Shown here piece after piece: positions 35,368-43,199 of a stretch of DNA of 64,000 nt. Source of the stretch: Hymenobacter fodinae (GTDB taxonomy: Bacteria > Bacteroidota > Bacteroidia > Cytophagales > Hymenobacteraceae); assembly GCF_004745825.1 (NCBI RefSeq), contig NZ_SRLA01000002.1, positions 372,001-436,000 of the forward strand. The letters are read 5' to 3'. The position numbers were made by a program, and so were the translations under genes. The notes under the pieces are model-generated. The model saw only the letters and a program-made list of their open reading frames with translations, did no database searches and was not told the DNA's origin. Each line of letters starts with the position of its first letter. Position 1 is the stretch's first letter.

Positions 35368-35472
35368 GGAAAGTCGGTTGCCGGTTGCCGATTATGGGGT
35401 GCCCGCTGACCGACGTTCTTTCCAGGAACAATCTGGCAGCTGGTACTCTACAATTGGCAACTGATACAAATA

Positions 35473-35480
35473 CAAAGGTA
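35473..35480 (-). promoter_or_regulatory. -7 box for tgt (TACCTTTG)
   Basis: A minus-strand TACCTTTG 105 bases upstream of the tgt start. It forms a divergent pair with the forward box at 35501-35508. No -33 element is visible. Confidence 0.5.
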
Positions 35481-35500
35481 CTCTGCCCACCCCGAATGCC

Positions 35501-35508
35501 TACTTTTG
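35501..35508 (+). promoter_or_regulatory. -7 box for the glycosyltransferase gene (TACTTTTG)
   Basis: TACTTTTG matches TAnnTTTG, 23 bases before the TTG start at 35532. It supports the short leader and the unusual start codon. Confidence 0.5.
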
Positions 35509-35531
35509 CGCACTAATTCACGTTCTGCGCT

Positions 35532-36653
35532 TTGTCTTTCCACGTTTCCCCGGCCCTAGGCCTGTTGCTGCTGAGTATAGTAGTGCAGCTCTATTACCTG
35601 GCCTACTACTTTTTGCCCTTTGCCCGCCGCCCCCCGGAGCCAACTGAAGGCCCAACCCCGGAGCCCGTATCGGTGCTGGTGTGTGCCCACAATGAGCTGG
35701 ACAATCTCCGGCGGTTGCTGCCTCTGCTGCTTCAGCAAGACTACCCCGCCGGCTTCGAGATTATTCTGGTAGATGACCGTTCCGAGGATGACACGTTTCT
35801 GTATGTGCAGCAACTCACGCAGTATTATCCGCACGTCCGGATGGTTACGGTCAAGAGCACGCCTGACGGTTTGTCACCAAAAAAATATGCCCTGACGCTG
35901 GGCATAAAAACAGCTCGTAATTCGCGCCTGCTGTTCACCGATGCCGACTGTATTCCGGCCACCAATCAGTGGCTCAACTATATGCAGCGCGGCTTTGGCC
36001 GCCCGGCCGATATGGTGGTGGGCTACTCGGCCTACGCCCCGGAGCCGGGCTTCTTAAATAAGCTGATTCGGTTTGAAACCTTCCTGACGGGGGCACAGTA
36101 TTTGTCTTTCGCATGGCGTGGCTTTCCCTATATGGGAGTTGGGCGCAACCTGGCCTACACGCGTCAAGTCTTTCATTCTACTAAGGGCTTTGCCTCTCAC
36201 ATCCGCAGCCTTGGCGGCGACGACGACCTGCTTGTGCAGGATGCCGTGACCCAAGGCGCGCGGGTAGCAGTGGTGGCCGAGCCGGGGGCGCACACGCTGA
36301 GTGAGCCGGCGCAAACGTGGGGAGCGTGGTGGCATCAGAAGCGCCGACATCTTTCCGCAGGGCGGCAGTATAAACTCTCTGACCGTCTCCGGGTTGGTAT
36401 GTTTATAGGCACCAACTTGGTTTTCTACGGCACGGCAATCGGCCTGCTGTTTTCCCCGCTCAATTGGGTATCTTTGGCTATAGCTTGGCTATTTCGTACC
36501 GTGTGCGTCACGGTGGTGTATACCCAGCTTGGCCGCCGGCTCGATGACCGGTTGCCGCTAGCGTGGCTGCCTATTCTCGACGCTGTCTATTTTTTTTATT
36601 ATCTCGCTCTGGGAATCTCGCTGTTCCTCTACCGCTCTCTCCGATGGAAGTAA
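35532..36653 (+). CDS. Glycosyltransferase family 2 membrane protein
   Basis: The 373-residue product has one N-terminal helix, a GT-A domain (PVSVLVCAHNELDNLRRLLP, ILVDDRSEDDT, LLFTDADCIPA with the DxD motif, a GGDDDLLVQD acid region and QKRRHLSAG) and three C-terminal helices. It is probably a processive or polyprenyl-linked sugar transferase; the sugar is unknown. No in-frame ATG exists upstream of the domain, so the start is taken as TTG at 35532. The sigma-factor ATG lies inside its last codons. Confidence 0.88.
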   Translation: MSFHVSPALGLLLLSIVVQLYYLAYYFLPFARRPPEPTEGPTPEPVSVLVCAHNELDNLRRLLPLLLQQDYPAGFEIILVDDRSEDDTFLYVQQLTQYYPHVRMVTVKSTPDGLSPKKYALTLGIKTARNSRLLFTDADCIPATNQWLNYMQRGFGRPADMVVGYSAYAPEPGFLNKLIRFETFLTGAQYLSFAWRGFPYMGVGRNLAYTRQVFHSTKGFASHIRSLGGDDDLLVQDAVTQGARVAVVAEPGAHTLSEPAQTWGAWWHQKRRHLSAGRQYKLSDRLRVGMFIGTNLVFYGTAIGLLFSPLNWVSLAIAWLFRTVCVTVVYTQLGRRLDDRLPLAWLPILDAVYFFYYLALGISLFLYRSLRWK

Positions 36654-37261
36654 ATAATCAGGAAAAACAGTTCTCCGCCAAAGCCAAGCATGACTTCAAG
36701 CTGATTCGGGCCGCCGTTGAGCAAAGTGATGAAAAGGCTTACGCTGAGCTGATGCAGATCTACAAGAAGCCGGTGTATCACGTGGTGCTCAAGATGGTGC
36801 GCAACCCCGATGATGCCGAGGACCTGACCATTGAAGCTTTCGCGAAGGCCTTTAAGAATCTGCACAAGTTTAACCCGGAGTTTGCCTTCAGCACCTGGCT
36901 GTTCCGCATCGCCACCAACAACTGCATCGACTTTATTCGCAAGAATAAAATCAAAACGATGTCGATTGACTCGGCCATCAAGATTGATAACGGCGACGAA
37001 ATCACCATCGACTTCCGTGACCAGAACCTGAACCCGCAGGAGTCGGCCATCAAGAACCAGAAGATCGAGATTATGCAGCACGTGGTATCACGGCTGCCCG
37101 AGAAATACCAGCGCCTTGTTACCCTGCGCTACTTTGATGAGCTCAGCTACGAAGAAATTGCTCAGGAGCTGAAAGCTCCCCTCGGCACTGTAAAAGCGCA
37201 ACTGCACCGCGCCCGTGAGTTGCTCTATGACATGGTGAAGAACAAGAAAGAAATCATCTAG
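36644..37261 (+). CDS. RNA polymerase sigma-70 family (ECF-type) factor
   Basis: The 205-residue sigma factor has region 2 (NPDDAEDLTIEAFAKAFKNL, FSTWLFRIATNNCIDFIRK) and region 4 (LPEKYQRLVTLRYFDELSYE, then the helix-turn-helix GTVKAQLHRARELL). The ATG at 36644 overlaps the glycosyltransferase stop by 10 bases. No anti-sigma gene is adjacent, which suggests a constitutive role. Confidence 0.94.
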   Translation: MEVNNQEKQFSAKAKHDFKLIRAAVEQSDEKAYAELMQIYKKPVYHVVLKMVRNPDDAEDLTIEAFAKAFKNLHKFNPEFAFSTWLFRIATNNCIDFIRKNKIKTMSIDSAIKIDNGDEITIDFRDQNLNPQESAIKNQKIEIMQHVVSRLPEKYQRLVTLRYFDELSYEEIAQELKAPLGTVKAQLHRARELLYDMVKNKKEII

Positions 37262-37271
37262 TGATAGAAGC

Positions 37272-37296
37272 CCTGGCCTAGGCCAGGACTTTTTTT
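37272..37296 (+). terminator. Terminator built from the GGCCTAG motif
   Basis: The perfect palindrome CCTGGCCTAGGCCAGG is followed by ACTTTTTTT. It ends the sigma-factor transcript and contains the recurrent motif in both orientations. Confidence 0.8.
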
Positions 37297-37315
37297 GTCT
37301 GGCAGGTATAGCTCA

Positions 37316-37684
37316 TTGATAGTGGTACCCCTACTGATTTACTTCATACTGCCATTAGCTGGGGTCTGGGTCTATTGGAACTTGTGCCACCGAATGAGCA
37401 AGCAACTGATGGTGCCGTCGTGGCATTTGTTGGTGGTGATGGCCACCTATGGTGGCTGGTTAATGGTGGCATTAACTGGCATGTTTTGGCAATGGTCGGG
37501 AATGGCTTCACTAGGGCTGTTGTACCTACTAGTTGTTGCCCCTGTCCTTATGCTCGTTATAGCAATTCGGACAGCACGGCTCACGCAACTTTCCCGGTAT
37601 CACCGCTGGATTTTTAACGCTAGCGTGCTTTACCTGCCTATAGCTGCTGGGTTGATTATCAGCGCAGTGCTACTAAGTAAGTGA
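37316..37684 (+). CDS. Hypothetical four-helix membrane protein
   Basis: The frame encodes about 122 residues dominated by four hydrophobic helices (VVPLLIYFILPLAGVWVYW; LLVVMATYGGWLMVALTGMF; LGLLYLLVVAPVLMLVIAI; IFNASVLYLPIAAGLIISAV). I recognise no family. The start is uncertain: an in-frame TTG at 37295 lies in the terminator T-run, TTG 37316 or GTG 37322 are possible, and no ATG precedes the first helix. Confidence 0.5.
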   Translation: MIVVPLLIYFILPLAGVWVYWNLCHRMSKQLMVPSWHLLVVMATYGGWLMVALTGMFWQWSGMASLGLLYLLVVAPVLMLVIAIRTARLTQLSRYHRWIFNASVLYLPIAAGLIISAVLLSK

Positions 37685-37739
37685 GCTTGTTTTCACTATG
37701 ACCAGGGTTTTTCAATAGGAAGCCGTGAAAGACAGCCAC

Positions 37740-37747
37740 TATCTTTG
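37740..37747 (+). promoter_or_regulatory. -7 box of the rsmG promoter (TATCTTTG)
   Basis: TATCTTTG lies 8 bases before the rsmG ATG and implies a very short leader. No clear -33 TTTG. Confidence 0.5.
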
Positions 37748-37755
37748 CGCCCACG

Positions 37756-38388
37756 ATGGATATTATCAACCACTACTTCCCCCACCTTACCGACCAGCAG
37801 CGGCGGTTGTTTCAGCAGCTTGAGACGGAATTCCGCAGCTGGAATGAGCGCCTCAATCTGGTCGCCCGCACCGATGTCGACAACCTGGCCGAGCGGCACT
37901 TTCTGCACTCGTTGGGTATTGCGAAAGTGGTAGAGTTTCCGGCTGGTGCGTCGGTGCTGGATGTAGGTACGGGAGGTGGCCTACCGGGCTTGCCGCTGGC
38001 TATTCTATTTCCAGAGGTGAAGTTTCATCTGGTTGATAGCATCGGTAAGAAAATCCACGCCGTGCAGGAAATGGCCCGCGACCTAGGCCTGTCCAACGTC
38101 ACGGCCGAGCAGATCCGGGCAGAGCAGCTACGCCCCAAGTACGATTACGTGGTGAGCCGTGCGGTAGCGCGGTTGGCCACTTTTCACACCTGGATTGCCC
38201 ACCGCTACAAGCCTAATGGCTACGCTAACAGCGGTCTGTATTACCTAAAAGGCGGCGACCTAACAGAGGAAATTGAGGAATCGGGCCTAAAAGCCACTAT
38301 TCATGACCTGCAGGATTTCTATCAAGAAGAATTCTTCGAGACCAAAAAGGTAGTGTACGTGCCCGCTAACTCTGCCAAGCAGCGCTAG
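37756..38388 (+). CDS. rsmG: 16S rRNA (guanine(527)-N7)-methyltransferase
   Basis: The 210-residue SAM-dependent enzyme methylates G527 of 16S rRNA. It has WNERLNLVARTD, the SAM loop LDVGTGGGLPGLPLA, HLVDSIGKKIHAV and the DYVVSRAVARL motif, all typical of RsmG. Length is normal. It is transcribed from its own promoter. Confidence 0.97.
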   Translation: MDIINHYFPHLTDQQRRLFQQLETEFRSWNERLNLVARTDVDNLAERHFLHSLGIAKVVEFPAGASVLDVGTGGGLPGLPLAILFPEVKFHLVDSIGKKIHAVQEMARDLGLSNVTAEQIRAEQLRPKYDYVVSRAVARLATFHTWIAHRYKPNGYANSGLYYLKGGDLTEEIEESGLKATIHDLQDFYQEEFFETKKVVYVPANSAKQR

Positions 38389-38502
38389 GCCACTTCGCAA
38401 CCAGTTTCACCAGAACGCTCCAGGTTTAGCCACAGCCTGGGGCGTTGTACTTTCTGGCCTAGCAAATTCAAAAAACATTACCGGAATCTGTATGAGTTTT
38501 TG

Positions 38503-38538
38503 TATAGTTGATATATCAACTATATTGGTATCAACTAG
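38503..38538 (+). promoter_or_regulatory. Palindromic operator upstream of the MarR gene
   Basis: TATAGTTGATA and its exact reverse complement abut at 38503-38524 (a perfect 22-bp palindrome). A further half-site TATCAACTA is at 38529-38537. Position 21-43 bases before the marR-type ATG suggests autorepression. Confidence 0.65.
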
Positions 38539-38545
38539 CTGTTAT

Positions 38546-38998
38546 ATGACTGTAGATACCCCAACTCAAACAGTGCTCTATACATTAGAGCAAGCCATTA
38601 AAGCGTACCGCAAGCTGTGTCAGCACAACCTAGATGCCGTAGCAGACGACCTAACCGTAGATCAGGCCCTTACCCTGATTGTGCTGGAGAAATACCCTGC
38701 GCTTAGCCAGCAGCAGATTGCAGAGTTAGTCTTCAAAGACAAGGCTTCCATCACGCGCATCATTGAGTTGCTGACACAGAAAGGCCTGCTCACCCGAGAC
38801 ATACATCCGCAAGACCGGCGCAAGTTTGCCCTCTCCATCACGACACAAGGCAAGCATATTCTGGCACACTTAGCCGATACCATTGCGCTCAACCAGCAAA
38901 CGGCTCTGGCAGGCCTAGCGGACGAGGAAATTCGGCAATTTCACCAGACTCTGCAGAAAATTATTGCCAACTGCTTGGTGCCACCCGCATGCGCCTAG
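38546..38998 (+). CDS. MarR family transcriptional regulator
   Basis: The 150-residue winged-helix regulator has the recognition region LSQQQIAELVFKDKASITRI (helix-turn-helix) and the wing HPQDRRKFALSITTQGKH (the DxRxxxLxLT-type motif). Helices at both ends form the dimer interface. The ATG at 38546 directly follows a 22-bp palindrome, so autoregulation is likely. Its stop overlaps the ATG of the following serine hydrolase by 10 bases, so both are co-expressed. Confidence 0.92.
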   Translation: MTVDTPTQTVLYTLEQAIKAYRKLCQHNLDAVADDLTVDQALTLIVLEKYPALSQQQIAELVFKDKASITRIIELLTQKGLLTRDIHPQDRRKFALSITTQGKHILAHLADTIALNQQTALAGLADEEIRQFHQTLQKIIANCLVPPACA

Positions 38999-40341
38999 CC
39001 AGTCTAATTCTGCTGATAATGCTATGCGGTGTGGGCTCGGGCGCCGCGCAGTCAACCGTGCAGCAGCGGCTAGCAGCCTACATGCAGGGTCAGCACATCG
39101 TCAACCATTTCTCCGGGGTAGTACTGGTTACCCGTCACGATTCTGTACTGCTGCACCAAGCCTACGGGCTGGCCGACTACGAGTGGGCGGTGCCTAACAC
39201 TCTGAACACCAAATTTGCGCTGGCCTCTATCACCAAAACTTTCACGGCCATAGCCGTACTGCAACTAGCAGAGCGAGGCCAGCTGCAACTCACCGATAAG
39301 CTCAACAAGTACTTTCCGCGCTTCCCTAACGGGCAGGCAATTTCCTTGCACCAACTCCTCACCCATACCTCCGGGCTAGCTCTGGACTTTGAGACTCAAT
39401 ACCTAGATCATACGGCCGTTTCGCCTGACTCCGCGCTGGCGTTTATTCAGCGGTTACCCGTGAGGTTTGCACCAGGCACCCAAGTGGGCTATAGCAACGT
39501 GGGATATTATTTGCTAGGCCAGATCATCGAAAAAGCTTCGGGGGTACCTTATGGCGAATACTTGCAGCGCAAAATTTTGGAAGTAGCCAGTATGACGGAT
39601 ACCGGCTTGAACAGTAACACTGCTTTGGTGCCACACTTGGCGCGGCTTTACTACCGAGAAGGAGCAACGTTTGTGAAGAACCCCTACATCAACTGGCACC
39701 TCAACGTAGGCCACGATGGGCTTTATGCAACGGCCGCTGATCTAGCCAAGCTAACCCAGGCGTTGCGCGGAACCAAGCTACTTTCGCAACGCTCGAAAGA
39801 CCTGATGCTCACCCAGCACAACTCGCACTTCCCGGGTAACGGCTTTATCGACCGGTACGGCTACGGGGTGCTGGTGAATCCGTATTACAATCAGGGGCAC
39901 TACCTGCTAACTCACAGCGGCGGCTTTTTCGGGGCCATGACAACCTGGGACTGGTACCCCAATGATGATATACTGGTAACCGTATTATCGAATAACGAAG
40001 CTGAGTCTCACTGGATCAGCTACGGCCTCGCAGCTATTCTATTCGGGAAAGCGGTGGAAATACCTTACCATCATCAACCGGTTACCATAACTCCCGAGCG
40101 CCTATTGCCATTTGCGGGGAAGTACGGCACGGTAACAATTCTTCACACTAACGGACAGTTATACCTGCAAGACACGAATACGCCGTTGGTCCCGGAGTCA
40201 GCACGAAAATTTTTTCGCCCCGATAACCCAGACCGCACGGTAGAATTCTTAACTAATGCCAAAGGGCATGTGTATGGGCTGGTCTTAACCAAAGGCGGCG
40301 TGAAAGAAACCGTTCTGAAACAGAAGGCCTCTCGTAAGTGA
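38989..40341 (+). CDS. Exported serine hydrolase of the beta-lactamase class C family
   Basis: A 450-residue product with a signal peptide (MRLASLILLIMLCGVGSGAA). The catalytic motifs are ASITKTF (SxxK), GYSNVGY (YxN) and THSGGFF (HxG in place of KTG), as in AmpC-like esterases and D-aminopeptidases. A C-terminal beta domain of about 100 residues follows. These motifs do not show whether it hydrolyses beta-lactams or other esters and amides. It is controlled with the MarR gene. Confidence 0.9.
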   Translation: MRLASLILLIMLCGVGSGAAQSTVQQRLAAYMQGQHIVNHFSGVVLVTRHDSVLLHQAYGLADYEWAVPNTLNTKFALASITKTFTAIAVLQLAERGQLQLTDKLNKYFPRFPNGQAISLHQLLTHTSGLALDFETQYLDHTAVSPDSALAFIQRLPVRFAPGTQVGYSNVGYYLLGQIIEKASGVPYGEYLQRKILEVASMTDTGLNSNTALVPHLARLYYREGATFVKNPYINWHLNVGHDGLYATAADLAKLTQALRGTKLLSQRSKDLMLTQHNSHFPGNGFIDRYGYGVLVNPYYNQGHYLLTHSGGFFGAMTTWDWYPNDDILVTVLSNNEAESHWISYGLAAILFGKAVEIPYHHQPVTITPERLLPFAGKYGTVTILHTNGQLYLQDTNTPLVPESARKFFRPDNPDRTVEFLTNAKGHVYGLVLTKGGVKETVLKQKASRK

Positions 40342-40378
40342 AGCCCGGCGCAGCCGGTAGCAATGGGTATCTACTGGC

Positions 40379-41365
40379 CTACGCAGGCACTTCTGAAGTC
40401 AGGAATGCTACAGCGCGGCGCTCTGAGTAATAGGCCCCGTCAGGAGCGCCCTCCGCGAACCCCACGTGTCCGCCATCAGAAGGCGTTTCCAGAAACACGT
40501 AGGGGCTCTTCGCAGCTACTTCCCTCGGAAAGCAGGTGGGAGAGAGGAAGGGGTCGTTCTGCGCATTTACCAGCAAAGTGGGCACCTGAATGTGGCTGAG
40601 GTAGCGGCCGGAACTGGAGTGCTCGTAGTAGTCATCCGCTGATTTGAAGCCGTGCATGGGAGCCGTAAAGCGCTCATCAAATTGCGGGAAATCCTGAAGC
40701 TGATCTAGGTCGTGCAGATCTACTTGGCCGGGCAGCAGTTCGGCTTTCTGCCGCATTTTGGCGCGCAGGCTTTTTAGAAAACGCTTCAGGTAAATGCGGT
40801 TCTCCAGACGGGCTATCTGATAAGAACTAGCCTTCAGATCGGTGGGCACCGAGAAGACGGCGGCGCGTTTCACCTCCTGTGGTACCCGCTCGGGCTTTTC
40901 GCCAAGGTATTTCAGCGTTACATTACCACCCGCCGAAAAGCCCGTCAGATATACTCGCCGGTAGCGGCCGGTGCTCAGGGCGTAGCGCACGACAAAATCA
41001 AGGTCGTCGGTGTCACCGAGGTGGTAGGAGCGGAGTAGGCGGTTCATTTCGCCGCTGCAGCTGCGGTAGTTCCACGCTAGGGCGTCTAGGCCTGCTTGGT
41101 TTAGAGCCCGCACCATACCGCGCACGTACGGCCGGGAAGCATCGCCCTCTAGGCCATGTGATACTATAGCCAACGCATCAGAGGCTTGGCCAATTGGCAG
41201 CCGAGACCAGTCTAGGTCCAGAAAGTCACCGTCTGCCGTCTCTATTCGTTCACGCTGATAGCGCACATCAGGCACCGTCCGCCACAGGCTGGGTACGATG
41301 GTTTGCAGATGGCCATTGAACAGGTAGAAGGGTGGCTGGTACGAAGAATGAGCAACGAGAGGCAT
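40379..41365 (-). CDS. YheT-like alpha/beta hydrolase
   Basis: The 328-residue product matches the YheT/ABHD1-3 family: FNGHLQTIVPSLWR near the N-terminus, SHGLEGDASRPYVRGM, the LAWNYRSCSGEMN block and the nucleophile elbow GFSAGGNVTLKYLGE. NAQNDPFL carries the Asp and DGGHVGF the His. It is probably a cytosolic esterase or hydrolase of unknown substrate. It is convergent with the serine-hydrolase gene. Confidence 0.92.
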   Translation of the reverse strand: MPLVAHSSYQPPFYLFNGHLQTIVPSLWRTVPDVRYQRERIETADGDFLDLDWSRLPIGQASDALAIVSHGLEGDASRPYVRGMVRALNQAGLDALAWNYRSCSGEMNRLLRSYHLGDTDDLDFVVRYALSTGRYRRVYLTGFSAGGNVTLKYLGEKPERVPQEVKRAAVFSVPTDLKASSYQIARLENRIYLKRFLKSLRAKMRQKAELLPGQVDLHDLDQLQDFPQFDERFTAPMHGFKSADDYYEHSSSGRYLSHIQVPTLLVNAQNDPFLSPTCFPREVAAKSPYVFLETPSDGGHVGFAEGAPDGAYYSERRAVAFLTSEVPA

Positions 41366-41655
41366 AACGACTACAAGCGGAAAAGTGAGGGCTTCGTCCG
41401 ATACTTAAATATACGCTATTAAGTATGCATGCATACAACCAGAAGCTGGTTGTTGTTCATTCTCAGTGAAAGCTCCTTGGTTACACTAGTATAATATTGT
41501 TGAGTTTGTGGCTGCTAATTGTTTGGAGAAACTATAGATAATACTGTTAATAAATAATGATATATGGATGAGTTTATAAAATGCCATCTAGTGGAAATAT
41601 TTACTTTTTTCAATAGTGCTCGTATAGCCAAGTCTCAGTCCTAACTCTCTACACT
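41366..41655. other. AT-rich intergenic region
   Basis: A divergent 290-base region upstream of the YheT-like and DUF4142 genes, clearly more AT-rich than the coding DNA. A small CAACCA / TGGTTG hairpin lies near 41435. I find no exact TAnnTTTG box in it. Confidence 0.5.
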
Positions 41656-42372
41656 ATGAAGACAACAAAAGTATTTCCGCAATTTCTTGTAGCTAGTGCA
41701 TTGCTGTTCAGTAGTGCCTGCTCAACCTCAAACACAGGTACCGGCTCCGGTACCACATCTGGTAGTTCGGCTGGCACTGGCATGAATACAGAGGCTACCA
41801 GTGGCACTGCTGATACGGGTGCTACGCTAGGCACCAACAACCCCGGCACCGATATGCGCTCCAGCAGTTCCTACCCCGGTGTGGCACCCGCTGGCGGAAC
41901 TGCTGCTACTGACATGACCGCATTTATGAGCACGTTTGCTACCATGCAGGACCCCGTATTTCTGATGACGGCAGCTAGCAGCAACCTACTAGAAATTCAA
42001 CTAGGCCAGGCTGCCACCCAGCGCGCCTCCAATGCAGATGTAAAGCAGTTCGCTCAAATGATGGTAGACCACCATACTAAGGCTACCCAGCAACTCAAAG
42101 GTGTAGCAACGCCACTAGGCGTTACGATGCCACAGACCCTAATGCCCATCCACCAAGCTATGGCCGACAAGGTATTGGCTAAGTCGGGTAAAGAATTTGA
42201 CGAGGCCTACATGGATGCCATGGAAACCGCGCACAAAATGGATGTGGCCATGTTCGAGGTAAAAGATAAAGCCGCCGATACTCCAACCGTGAAATCCTTC
42301 GCCACCCAAACCTTGCCTATGCTTCGTTCACACGAGAAGATGGCTAGTGACCTAGAGAAAAAGGTTGACTAG
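41656..42372 (+). CDS. DUF4142 lipoprotein
   Basis: A 238-residue product with a lipoprotein signal (lipobox FSSAC near residue 22) followed by a Gly/Ser/Thr-rich linker to about residue 90. A DUF4142 helical domain follows (MTAASSNLLEIQLGQAATQR, FAQMMVDHHTKATQQL, FDEAYMDAMETAHKMDVAMF). The paired His and acidic residues give a ferritin-like four-helix pattern, but function is unknown. An AT-rich promoter region precedes and a strong terminator follows. Confidence 0.9.
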   Translation: MKTTKVFPQFLVASALLFSSACSTSNTGTGSGTTSGSSAGTGMNTEATSGTADTGATLGTNNPGTDMRSSSSYPGVAPAGGTAATDMTAFMSTFATMQDPVFLMTAASSNLLEIQLGQAATQRASNADVKQFAQMMVDHHTKATQQLKGVATPLGVTMPQTLMPIHQAMADKVLAKSGKEFDEAYMDAMETAHKMDVAMFEVKDKAADTPTVKSFATQTLPMLRSHEKMASDLEKKVD

Positions 42373-42414
42373 CAGCTAGAGCTACAAGCTAGGCATGTCA
42401 CATCACAGCTGAAG

Positions 42415-42449
42415 TCCCCCGTTTGTACCACTGCAAGCGGGGGATTTTT
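42415..42449 (+). terminator. Terminator after the DUF4142 gene
   Basis: CCCCCG-TTG / CAA-CGGGGG stem followed by ATTTTT. Confidence 0.85.
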
Positions 42450-42540
42450 AGTTGCCGGCGTTTCTAGGCCAGGTATAGCACGTTTTCTGAATGAAAGTGT
42501 CAACGTAGCGTGGTATTGCTCAGCCGATTCGCATTGAGGG

Positions 42541-42571
42541 TTTGCTATTTCAAACCAAACCCTTACCTTTG
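42541..42571 (+). promoter_or_regulatory. Promoter of rpsT (TTTG-N19-TACCTTTG)
   Basis: TTTG at 42541-42544, 19 bases, then TACCTTTG at 42564-42571. It is an exact match to the Bacteroidota consensus, 48 bases before the rpsT ATG. Confidence 0.85.
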
Positions 42572-42619
42572 CCAACCCAATTGAATTGATTCCGAGCAGA
42601 AGACCATTTTTCTTAACCC

Positions 42620-42877
42620 ATGGCAAATCATAAGTCGGCCCTGAAGCGCATCCGCTCCAATGAAGCGAAGCGCGTGCTGAACCGTTACCAGGCTAAATCC
42701 ACTCGCACCGCTATCAAGAAGCTGCGTGCTACCACTGATGCTACGGCTGCTCAAGAGCTGCTGAAGAAAGTATCGTCGATGCTGGACCGCTTGGCCAAGA
42801 AGAACATCATTCACAAGAACAAAGCCGCTAACAACAAGTCGAAGCTGGCTAAGTTCGTGAAGACGCTGGCTGCCTAA
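42620..42877 (+). CDS. rpsT: 30S ribosomal protein S20
   Basis: The 85-residue basic helical protein binds 16S rRNA early in assembly. It opens MANHKSALKRIRSNEAKRVL and ends NNKSKLAKFVKTLAA, both typical of S20. It has a consensus -33/-7 promoter 48 bases upstream and a terminator directly downstream, so it is transcribed alone. Confidence 0.97.
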   Translation: MANHKSALKRIRSNEAKRVLNRYQAKSTRTAIKKLRATTDATAAQELLKKVSSMLDRLAKKNIIHKNKAANNKSKLAKFVKTLAA

Positions 42878-42909
42878 ACGGCAAATCTGGCGTTTCTGCT
42901 CTTGTATAG

Positions 42910-42941
42910 AAAAGGCTCCGTGCTGCAGCGCGGAGCCTTTT
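42910..42941 (+). terminator. Terminator after rpsT
   Basis: AAAAGGCTCCG / CG-GGAGCCTTTT hairpin. Confidence 0.85.
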
Positions 42942-43145
42942 CGCGTGTAAACTAGCCTAGGCTACTAGCCCAGCCTAGTAACAGATTGGTAAACGGTGTT
43001 GAAACTTATACTCGCGTCTAGCACGGCTGAGGTTATTTGTTGTACCTAGGCCAGTCGTTGGCTCTGCTGACCTGCTGTTCCAGTTTGGTCTGGCGACAAA
43101 ACACGAGGGTGCCTTACAACACCCTATAAATAATCTGACTTCATA

Positions 43146-43182
43146 GAAAAAGCCCGGCCGAGTTATCGACCGGGCTTTTTCT
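43146..43182. terminator. Terminator after pyk
   Basis: AGAAAAAGCCCGG-CG / CG-CCGGGCTTTTTCT stem, usable on both strands. Confidence 0.9.
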
Positions 43183-43199
43183 ATAAGAAGATAAGAGGC

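Larger units (their letters stand above)
42878..43199. other. 322-base gap between rpsT and pyk
   Basis: It holds the rpsT terminator (42910-42941) and the pyk terminator (43146-43182). The 200 bases between them contain several CTAGG words but no gene, promoter or RNA that I can support. Confidence 0.6.

Noticed and set aside
38989..40341. A resistance beta-lactamase call for the class-C-like hydrolase
   Set aside because: The third motif is HSG and not KTG, and it carries an additional C-terminal domain, as in esterases and peptidases. Antibiotic hydrolysis is not supported by the sequence.
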